Assembly (NCBI RefSeq): GCF_963675165.1
Contig: NC_087385.1
Coordinates: forward strand, 2,294,501 to 2,358,500
Reading direction: 5' to 3'
Source of the DNA: Halichondria panicea
Taxonomy: Eukaryota > Porifera > Demospongiae > Suberitida > Halichondriidae
DNA: 64,000 nt
Shown: positions 56,048 to 64,000 of the stretch, one piece after another
Layout of the letters: each line of letters begins with the position of its first letter
Numbering within the stretch: position 1 is the stretch's first letter
Notes under the pieces: model-generated
Told to the model about the DNA's origin: nothing
Databases searched by the model: none
The model's input: the letters and a program-made list of their open reading frames with translations, nothing else
Translations under genes and position numbers: made by a program

Positions 56048-56335
56048 GGAGGCTATTATTATTTTACTATTATTATGATAATGCATGGTATTCATGGTCT
56101 GGTGATTTGGGTTGTTGTCTCAGCGGTGCATGTGCATGTGGATACGTGCATGATGATGTGGAGGAGGCTATTATGCTCATTTTTGTGTGATAATGCATAA
56201 TATGGTATTCATGATCTGGTGATTTGGGTTGTTGTCTCAGCGGTGCATGTGCATGTGGATACGTGCATGATGATGTGGAGGAGGCTATTATTGTGTGATA
56301 ATGCATATATGTGTCAGCGGTGTGCGTATGGATAC
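56048..56335. repeat. Tandem repeat, unit about 120 bp
   Basis: Two full and one partial copy of a unit containing GGTGATTTGGGTTGTTGTCT, CAGCGGTGCATGTGCATGTG and GATGATGTGGAGGAGGCTAT. Confidence 0.85.
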
Positions 56336-56391
56336 GTGTGGATACAGGAATAGTGCATGTATACAGAAGACATTTATGAGCTTGTGGTATA

Positions 56392-56751
56392 TTAGTCTGG
56401 GGGCCAGACCTAATAGCTCGGGGGCAAAATCAAGAGAGCTAGGATTAGGTCTGGAGACTCTTGCAGCATTTCCGTGTGCTCTAGCGGAATGTGGCCAGAG
56501 CCAATGAAATGCATGTCATGTGATTTTTAACCCAATGAAATGCGAGTATTGCCTCTGTGGAATTTGGATTACAGCCAATGGAATTTGGATACAGCCAATG
56601 AAATGAGAGTATTGCTACATAACCTCCAATATCACAGTCTCCGCCCTATTGACATTCCAAGACTGTCACACGGAAGTGCTGCAAGAGTCTCCAGACCTCT
56701 TTCTCTCTTCCCCCTCCTCCCTCTTGAGAAAAGGTCTGGCCCCCAGACTAA
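56392..56751. mobile_element. 360-bp inverted-repeat element
   Basis: Ends TTAGTCTGGGGGCCAGACC and its perfect complement; subterminal GGTCTGGAGACTCTTGCAGC is also inverted at the right (GCTGCAAGAGTCTCCAGACC, one mismatch). The interior has three GCCAATGAAATG-like repeats. No coding capacity. Confidence 0.8.
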
Positions 56752-57734
56752 TGGTATATATAGGGTCTCCACAGCAAAATTTGATATGCAATATTAACGC
56801 TTCAGAATCTGCTAGCAGATGCTAATACAGTCACCTTTAATGAAATGCTTTGCAGCATTAAAAACTTTGTAATTCACTCAACTCTCACGCAAATGCTAGT
56901 AGAAAGGCAGAGGTAAAACGCAATTAACTGGTCACGTGACCAAAATTACAGTCTATACTTAGTTCAGCGTCTGTGATGTTGCAGTATAATTCCCGTTGAT
57001 GATTTTGAGACTAATGCATGGGTAATAATTAAAGACAATTGCAAATTGGTAAGAATTAAAGACTAATAGGTACAATGCATGAGACTTGGAGACTAGACTA
57101 TAATAGGCAAATTTTAGGCCTATACTCACCACAGCAAATTTAGATTTTGTTTACAAAGGGAGCAAAGCTTGTTACCCAGCTTTTATTAGAGATAATTATA
57201 TTGGCGTTGCGATACAAACCTCATAATAGACTGAGACTACCGGTACTAGATATCTAGCTGATAAGTTCACTATGAATATTATTATTCTCATGCTGACTCT
57301 GTCAGACTGCAGTGTGTCATATCATTATAAGTGCATGACCTATAATAACCCAAAATTATAAGCCTAGCTTGTCTTAGCTAGCTGTGGGTGATACTTTTAT
57401 TATTATTATCAGAATTGCAATACTCTTCTATATAAGACTATAGTTCTGTTTGTACTTCTATTCGCTGTAAATAGATCCATGCACACCTCAGGCCGATGAG
57501 GGTTTAGCATGCATGCAGTTTTTAAATCAGTGTGAGAGGAGTGTCAAAACAGGAAATTCCTTCATAGTTGCATGGTTGAAGGTCTTGCATTTATAGCACA
57601 TGCATGCAGTATAGGTATTTAGTATATAGATTCCATGCTGTAAAGTCAGATCAGCTATAGATCTATATACCTTTCTAAGAATCTAATATATACACTGAGA
57701 AACTCAGTCAGTTTGTTTCAGGAATAAACTATCT

Positions 57735-59305
57735 ATGAAAGCAGTCAAGCCGTCTGCAGTGAACTCGCATTGTTGTTTCAAGATGGGTTGTAGACTGAGG
57801 TTCTTCTATTCCAAGGGAGCATTTCTGGTCCTGCTGTGGGTGTTCTTGCAGAGTGCTACATGCTGGTCAATTGTCTGCCTTTTTAATCAGCTTTTCCGAG
57901 ATATTCCACGCAGTTCGGTGTACTTTTATGTTGCCCTCGTTCCTCTAGTACCACTTTTTGCTATTGCACCACTGGCTGGGTGGTTAGCTGATGCCCATTA
58001 TGGAAACTTTAAGGTACTTAAATTTGGTATGATATTGCTGTTCTTTGCTTCAGTTCTGGCTTGCATAAATTTACTGATCGATCCTGAAATTGAAAAATTT
58101 GGATACTTGAATATAGTGATAGCAAATGTCGTATACGCACTTTTGATATCAGGTTTCAGTTTTTGTGTAGCAACATCTCTTCAATTAGGCTTAGACCAGA
58201 TGCCAGATGCTTCAGCCAACAATATAATTAGCTGTATTAACTGGTTAATTTTTTCATTTTGCTCTGGAATATGGGTTTGCGATACCTCATGGTTCATTCT
58301 AGAGGAATGTGCTCTAAAAGACACGGTCAAGAAAGGTCAGCTTTTTAGCATTTTCCCTGTAGTTTGGATGTCCTTTTTTGCTGTACTGTATTCATTTTAG
58401 CACCAAAATGGCTGATTAATGAACCAAAATCACCTCAGTCGTTTAAAACTATCTATCGTGTTCTCAAGTTTACTGCCAAGCACAAGGCTCCCCTCAATCG
58501 CAGTGCTCTCACATACTGGGAAGAAAACGTCCCTTCGAGAATTAACTTGGGAAAATCGAGATACGGTGGCCCGTTCACCACAGAGCAAGTAGAAGATGTC
58601 AAAACCTTCTTTAAAATCATTGTTATTCATGTACCATATTTTATCAGTGCCACATCAATTGCATCTCGTCCCCCTTTCTTTTCCTTCGCCAAGAAAACAT
58701 TGCCTGGTCTTGGTGACTGCCAATCTGCTCTTGTATATGGTTTCACATGGAGTCCTGCGTGGTGTGCAATGCTTATGATACTGCTCACTGAGTTGGTGAT
58801 TTACCCACTGGTAAAAATAGAGCCACCAAGTCTTCTTAGGCGCATTGGAATTACTTTGTTTTTTATTCTGGTTGGGAGCATTGGATTTCTAGTTGTGGAT
58901 ATAGTGAGCTACGTCGTAGACATTCAGTTTTCTCACTGGCAACAAATCGCCTATTCTGTGTATTTTGCAGTCATTGATTTGTACCTATTGTTTAGCATTA
59001 CCCTTCAGTTTATCTGTGCTCAGTCACCCTATAACATGCGTGGCTTATTGTCCGGCTATTCAGTGTTCTTGCATTTGATTTCAGTAGGGATTGGAGCAAT
59101 AATTTATCGAATTATAACTGTAGCTTTCCCAGGAGATTACCAGCATATTATTCATTCTTCAGCGGGTGTTGTTCTGAGTCTGGTTGGGTTTGTACTTCAC
59201 TGCCTCCTGGCTCATTGGTATAAGAAGAGAGTGAGAGACGAGAGTTATCAGCCTCAGAGAGTCGTGGAGGAGGTGTATGATCGGTATCTCTCATATTATC
59301 ACTGA
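57735..59305 (+). CDS. SLC15/POT-like proton-coupled transporter, intronless, one frameshift
   Basis: Two overlapping frames (57735-58400 and 58364-59305) make one MFS transporter of about 520 aa; the switch falls near 58373-58400, next to a run of six T. A one-base length error or change in that run joins them, so this is either a sequencing error or a recent pseudogenising hit. Features: an N-terminal helix LVLLWVFLQSATCWSIVCLF, then VPLFAIAPLAGWLADAHYGN FKVLKFG, which fits the POT family signature after helix 2 (G-x-LAD-x-x-x-G-x-(Y/F)-K); later helices include PPSLLRRIGITLFFILVGSI and a loop SPYNMRGLLSGY similar to the S/P-x-x-M-x-x-x-L-x-G motif. The tail is cytosolic and tyrosine-rich (DESYQPQRVVEEVYDRYLSY). 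POT transporters import di/tripeptides, histidine or nitrate; the substrate cannot be told. Start at the first ATG; MGCRLRFF 16 codons later is an alternative. Confidence 0.7.
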
Positions 59306-61969
59306 ACACTTTGTACCTTTATTATTGTGCTGTATATAATTATATGCTCGAGATAAATTATTACCTATTTGCTACTTGTCTTAAGTTAACAGCCTCCTGT
59401 TATTCTTTTTAAATCGCCTATTATTCTCACATTATTCCTCCAAAGCACAAAATTATAGTTATTCTACACTGTTAATGTGTTAATTAACACACTTTAGGGG
59501 CAGCGTTGGGATGACTGTTTAAGTTTTAGGTGCTAAACAACACACCTATATGAAGAGTGCTGTTTAACACATTTTAAGTGTGTTCTATAGTACACTGCTG
59601 GGTGTACATGTGCTCTACTGCACATACATAATGAATGTAAAGTAACACCCTTGTTAGTGTGCTAGCCTTACCCTCGACGGTCCATTGTCCCGAAAGGAAA
59701 CTGCTAAAGGAAACTGCTAAAGGAAACTGCTAAAGGAAGGAAACTGCTATTCAGCTCAAATATCCCGGATTTTAAAGTTGCGCTCCTGATTTGGGTTACT
59801 AAGCTTATACTCCAATAAAGCTTCAAGCCTGGAAAAGCTTGGAAACTCTATAGCTGCTAGAATTTTAATGGCGGCTATATAGCTACATGTATATAGCCAA
59901 TAAGTGGGCGGAGCTAGCTTACTTGCATGTGCAATTAATGATGACGTTATTATTGTTATGAGCACGTGCAGTGAGCACGTGCAGTGAGCTAGCCGCATCA
60001 GCGGAGCCTCAAACAATTTATATATGAATTGTTGTCTTTGCACTGAAAAAAGCAGAGTTATGTGCTTAAATTATTGTGAATTCCCCCAAAAGTTGCCTCA
60101 TTTGGTGGCAGGCTAACGCGCCCATGTTTTGTCCCTGAAATTTGGCTGGGGAAGTTGGTACCTATGTAAGGATACTAAGTAGCATATTATATAGAATGAC
60201 TATATATACTTTGAACTTATCGTGCAGTTATCTTATAATGTGACATATTTTCACAGGTAGATTTTTCGGACAGTCTACGAGCAAATGATTTTGTTCTGGA
60301 TGATTGCATCAACTTAATTATACACTAGCGTAATTATTTCAACCCAGATTGTTTACTGTTCAACACATTTACTTATTGTTGTTGTTGTCATAATTATTCA
60401 TCAGCTGACAATGCACCAATCTCACTGATAATTGCTATAGCTCCATATATGTATTTGCTTCGAAGATTGGCAAGTTTATTGGGTGTATTTGCAGGAGAAC
60501 TAACTTCCCAGGCTATAATACTATTATAGTATTGGTATTTCCTCAAGTGCAACTCTTTTGCTTTTCAAACCAAGGCAATGAACTGTTTGGCAAATGGTGG
60601 ATATATACAACTGCATGTCAGTGAGTAGTCTGTTAAAACATAAAACTCTGTTTGCAGCTTCTCTATATAGGTACATTATTGGTTTATGTAACAGATTGCA
60701 ATATCGATTCTTGTTCAAAATCAGAGAGTATATAGAGGTCAATGACGTTGCTTATAGCTAGCACACCTGTTCAGTTGTCAAATGTACTGATCTACTCGGA
60801 TCTCTTTGATATGAAAATAATGTCATTCTGCTTTAATTTATGTCTTGATTTACCACGTATCAAATCGGAAGCCAAACAGATCTCCAGGCACCTGTAAGGT
60901 CCATAGTGCATGTATTCAATAGGCATTTCTTGGCACTTTTTCCTCAGATACATGCATGTATATACAGCTTAAATTATTCATCCAGAACGGTTGATTCTAT
61001 TCATAAAATACCACCGTCCACGGGCACTACTGAACACCACTGAGAAACTCTAGGACACTAGACACTATTGAATCAGTCTATTGGACACCATGCATGCATT
61101 CATATGGATACGTTAGGATACCATTATTGCATAGACAACATTGAAAACCATAGACACCATTATATTACTAATCTATGTAGAATGAGAAAGTATCACACTA
61201 GCTCGATTCCAGGCCGATTAAAATATGTACCGTATACTGTATAGCGGGTAATTTTCGGGGGACAAAATATTCGTGGATTAGACATTTAGTGGATAAAATG
61301 TTCGTGGTTGCTGCTTGCACGCGGTCGCTTCATTCGTGGGTAAAATATTCGTGGTCAGACCTCCAACCACGAAAACCACGAATATTTTGCCCCCATGAAA
61401 ATTACACAGTATTTTAATGCGGTCTGGAATCGAGGCTAGACTCTAAATAATGTGCCAGTACAGTGATAGCCTCGAGACCAGACCGGCCTGGATTCGAGGC
61501 TAGTACAGTGCCCATGTGATGATTCACGCATGCGTATAATTATAGTGAGAATTGTTTTAGGTTGAAGGTTTAGACCGCTAATTAAACTGGCTCCCGGGTC
61601 CCCAAGCAAGTACTGTATATAGTCTATATAGATATATCTAGGTACTGAATTCCACTTCAAATGCAGGTAAAGTCTAGATTTAGTAGACTAAGTAGTATAC
61701 ATCGAGTAGTACCATGCAGGTTTGCTTATTTGTGAGCATGTTCAATAAACCTATCATGCGATATGCATGTATGCTCATGTATTCTGTTACTGTGTACTAC
61801 ATAGATCTAGATCTAGTTATAGTAACTGATTTAATTACAAGTATGTATCTACAGTAATCTAATCAGGCAGCTTGTTTAAATATCCTGCTTTCATTTTCAC
61901 AACACCTGAATGCAGCTCAACTCTTCATACATGACTAACTAACCCAAGACCTGCCTCGTATTTTATCAG
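59306..61969. other. Intergenic region, no gene supported
   Basis: AT-rich. Contains a small tandem repeat at 59693-59750 (GGAAACTGCTAAA units, about four), a block around 59470-59640 in which ACACTTTA/GTGTTA-type words recur in both orientations, and a MITE at 61228-61411. Nothing else recognised. Confidence 0.5.
61228..61411. mobile_element. Palindromic MITE, CCGTATAGCGGG family, inverted relative to 26787
   Basis: GTATAGCGGGTAATTTTCGG at the left, then CAAAATATTCGTGG, GCGGTCGCTTCATTCGTGGG (complement of the block at 26787) and AACCACGAAAACCACGAATA; the right end is decayed (AAAATTACACAGTATTT). Confidence 0.7.
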
Positions 61970-64000
61970 ATGTGTACACACAGCAGCATACCCACACAAG
62001 TCTTCATTGAAATGGATGAATCAAGTTGCGACCTCTTCGATATTGTTCAGAACAATCATTTAGATCAGCTAAAACAGTTTTCTGGAAACAGACTTTTGTT
62101 ACAACGAAATAGAGAGGGAATGTCTCTTCTTCATGCTGCAGTAATAAGCAATAATCTTGAAGCACTTCAATTTTTACTCGATGAAAACATAATTCCAATC
62201 AACACACAAGATAAAAACAAAGAAACAAGTCTCCACTTATCTGTAAAAAGTGGCAGCACTGGTACCATGACAATGCTATTGAAGAAAGGAGCCGATAACA
62301 TGATAAAGAATAGTGATAACAACACACCTCTCCATTTGCTACTTCAGAGCGATAGTGAAAGTGTTGAGCAGCTGTCCGAATTCTTGAAGCATCCGGTTGA
62401 CATTTCGGTAAATGGTGCGAACGGTTCTTCAATATTCCATGCTATAGTAGAGAATGACAACATTGAAGCACTCAGGCTAATTGCTCGATTGCAAGTATTG
62501 GATACTGCCAAGTACTTCTACAATAACACATTTTGCTTGCAAAATGATTTTGGAATGTCTGCAATCCACTATGCTTCGTTGAGAGGTGCTCATAAGGTGC
62601 TAGATTTCATGTTGTCAAAAGCTAGGGAGTCCTCTGATTCTCACCTTAAAAAAGTCCTCTGCCATCTAGATAAGAGACTCAATACACCCCTCCATATTGC
62701 AGTAGAGCACGGTCACAAAGGTACAGTTGATATTCTTCTTAAGTATAAAGCCTCACCTACAGCTATCGAAGGAAACAAATTGCCACCGATTCACCTAGCT
62801 TGTGTGCAAAACAAGATGGATATCGCTATGGCTATGGTCGAGTCGTTTGGGGTGGAAGTTCTTCTCGGTCTAGATTCCACTGGGGCCACCCCACTTCATT
62901 GTTGCTCAAAGAGTGTTTCAGAGGAACTGTTTTGTTTTGTTGTCAACAATGGATCAAATCTAAATGCACAGGACAACAATGGTAACACACCCTTGCATGT
63001 TTCTGTTGTTCACGGAAATGCTGGAAAAGTAGAATTTCTTTTAGCCAAAGGATCTGATCCAACTATTCAAAACAAGAGCGGCTTCAATCCTTTTCATTTG
63101 AGCATATTATCCCGCCGAAGGGAGGCATTTAAAGCCCTTGCAAAGTCACAACATGCCAAACGTCTGAGCCTACTACCTGATAGTCAAGGCTATTGGCCTG
63201 TTCATTTAGCCCTGAAGCACAAATTCAGTCAATCTATCCCCACTCTCGTGTCATTAGCAATGGACTCTGATTCAAATTTTGATGATTTGAATATCTTGGC
63301 CTACAAAGACAAAGATGGCAACAGTTTCCTCCACACTTCTGCAGAATCTATGGATGTGAGTAGCTTAAAGTATCTATTGTCTCTCCGTTGCTCTAGGTAC
63401 TTGCTCAATTGCTTAAACTCAGAGGGACTCCTTCCTCTTCATTTGGCTGCTAGAAGTGGCTTTGTTGCTTCTGTTCGAGAACTGGTAGACCATGGTGCAG
63501 TAGAACAAATATCGTACAACGGAGACACTCCATTCATGCTAGCTTGTCGTCATGGCCACCTTGAAACAGCGAAATTACTCATTGAAGTTTCCCTAATCAA
63601 TAAAAACGAAGTGAATAACGGTGGAAATTCTGCCCTTCACTTGGCTGCAAGAAGTAAGAACGTTGATGTGATTCTCATGTGCCTTGACCTTGGTATAGAA
63701 ATTACCTTAAACAATTCAAGAGAGAGCTTTCTTGATATCATCCTGAGGGATGCGGTAGCAGAGACAGCCATTGCTATATTAAAGCACAAGCGTTATGAAG
63801 AATGCATCAACATGTACTCCCCTGACTTGTCCCATCCTATACTGAGAATTATTGAAACTATCCCCAAAGCTTTTCAGGCACTACTGGATCAATGTATGTT
63901 ATGCTCACCACTACAGCCGGAACACCCTGACTACTGGGAAGAGTATAACTTTAAATATCTCACACTTGATAGTGGAGCACCATCTCTATCACCTCAACGA
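61970..64000 (+). CDS. TRPA1-like ankyrin-repeat cation channel, N-terminal part
   Basis: One open frame of 677 codons that runs off the window. From about residue 30 to 590 it is a chain of roughly 15 ankyrin repeats, with consensus words such as GMSLLHAAV, NKETSLHLSV, NNTPLHLL, LNTPLHIAVEHGH, GNTPLHVSVVHGN, GLLPLHLAARSG and GDTPFMLACRHGHLETAKLL. After the repeats comes HKRYEECINM, then LLDQCMLCSP and EEYNFKYL, which match the linker between ankyrins and helix S1 of TRPA1 (human DFCML and EYNFKYL). The channel domain lies beyond the window. TRPA channels are tetrameric plasma-membrane Ca2+-permeable sensors of electrophiles, temperature or chemicals. The first in-frame ATG is 61970 (MCTHSSIPTQ); a second at 62012 (MDESSCDLFD) is also plausible. 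An upstream exon cannot be excluded. Confidence 0.85.
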   Translation, partial: MCTHSSIPTQVFIEMDESSCDLFDIVQNNHLDQLKQFSGNRLLLQRNREGMSLLHAAVISNNLEALQFLLDENIIPINTQDKNKETSLHLSVKSGSTGTMTMLLKKGADNMIKNSDNNTPLHLLLQSDSESVEQLSEFLKHPVDISVNGANGSSIFHAIVENDNIEALRLIARLQVLDTAKYFYNNTFCLQNDFGMSAIHYASLRGAHKVLDFMLSKARESSDSHLKKVLCHLDKRLNTPLHIAVEHGHKGTVDILLKYKASPTAIEGNKLPPIHLACVQNKMDIAMAMVESFGVEVLLGLDSTGATPLHCCSKSVSEELFCFVVNNGSNLNAQDNNGNTPLHVSVVHGNAGKVEFLLAKGSDPTIQNKSGFNPFHLSILSRRREAFKALAKSQHAKRLSLLPDSQGYWPVHLALKHKFSQSIPTLVSLAMDSDSNFDDLNILAYKDKDGNSFLHTSAESMDVSSLKYLLSLRCSRYLLNCLNSEGLLPLHLAARSGFVASVRELVDHGAVEQISYNGDTPFMLACRHGHLETAKLLIEVSLINKNEVNNGGNSALHLAARSKNVDVILMCLDLGIEITLNNSRESFLDIILRDAVAETAIAILKHKRYEECINMYSPDLSHPILRIIETIPKAFQALLDQCMLCSPLQPEHPDYWEEYNFKYLTLDSGAPSLSPQR

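Larger units (their letters stand above)
51489..57734. other. 6.2-kb gene-poor region rich in repeats and gene fragments
   Basis: AT-rich, with many TGCATGCA and ATAATTAT runs. It holds MITEs (52052, 54694, 55737, 56392), tandem repeats, and fragments of TOPBP1 and the SLC15-like gene listed separately. No intact gene is supported here. Confidence 0.5.

Noticed and set aside
1..64000. Endogenous viral or LTR/LINE coding remnants
   Set aside because: No reverse transcriptase, integrase, capsid or envelope-like stretches were seen; the mobile DNA visible is all small and non-autonomous.

Overview
The window is nuclear DNA of an animal: genes are split by GT-AG introns whose reading phases chain exactly, and there is no operon structure or bacterial ribosome-binding pattern. 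The gene set (TOP1, ATMIN/ASCIZ, RPP40, TOPBP1, GIMAP-type GTPases, a TRPA-type channel) is metazoan. A short-chain collagen of the type best known from sponges, the gene density, and very close divergent gene pairs suggest a sponge, probably a demosponge. This assignment is an inference; no species can be named.

Layout. (1) 0.3-6.4 kb: the 3' part of DNA topoisomerase I (TOP1, +), 14 exons with the full catalytic set. (2) 6.8-10.9 kb: an ATMIN/ASCIZ homologue (-), zinc fingers followed by an array of TQT dynein-light-chain motifs. It is head-to-head, 163 bp apart, with an unrecognised 371-aa gene (+, 11.0-12.3 kb) that carries two TQT motifs of its own. (3) 14.8-15.7 kb: a secreted short-chain collagen (-). 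(4) 16.0-19.3 kb: a complete six-exon RPP40 (-), divergent from TOPBP1 by 173 bp. (5) 19.5-51.5 kb: TOPBP1 (+), 27 exons that chain in phase from start to stop. Two of its introns are greatly enlarged. The first (20.9-33.0 kb) contains a tandem array, all on the opposite strand, of three complete genes, one truncated gene and one pseudogene for a type II membrane protein family. The second (33.1-38.4 kb) contains a head-to-head pair of AIG1/GIMAP-like GTPases. A tRNA-Trp lies antisense in a later intron. (6) 51.5-57.7 kb: a low-complexity, transposon-rich stretch with decayed fragments of TOPBP1 and of the neighbouring transporter. (7) 57.7-59.3 kb: an intronless SLC15/POT-like transporter (+) with one frameshift. 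(8) 62.0 kb to the end: the ankyrin-repeat N-terminus of a TRPA1-like channel (+), open at the window edge.

Most striking system. The nested array encodes proteins with a cytoplasmic N-terminal tail carrying NPxY motifs and YxxL motifs, one transmembrane helix, a coiled-coil stalk, and a small ectodomain with eight conserved cysteines split by a phase-0 intron at one fixed site. Two members have two YxxL motifs at ITAM-like spacing; another has an ITIM-like motif instead. With the neighbouring GIMAP-like GTPases this looks like a lineage-specific family of candidate recognition receptors inside a DNA-damage checkpoint gene. The sequence features are seen directly; receptor or immune function is inference.

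Mobile DNA is abundant: a TA-flanked palindromic MITE family with CCGTATAGCG ends (about nine copies), elements with clean 9-bp target duplications, a pogo/Tigger-like MITE, and a dispersed family bounded by hairpins rather than inverted repeats.
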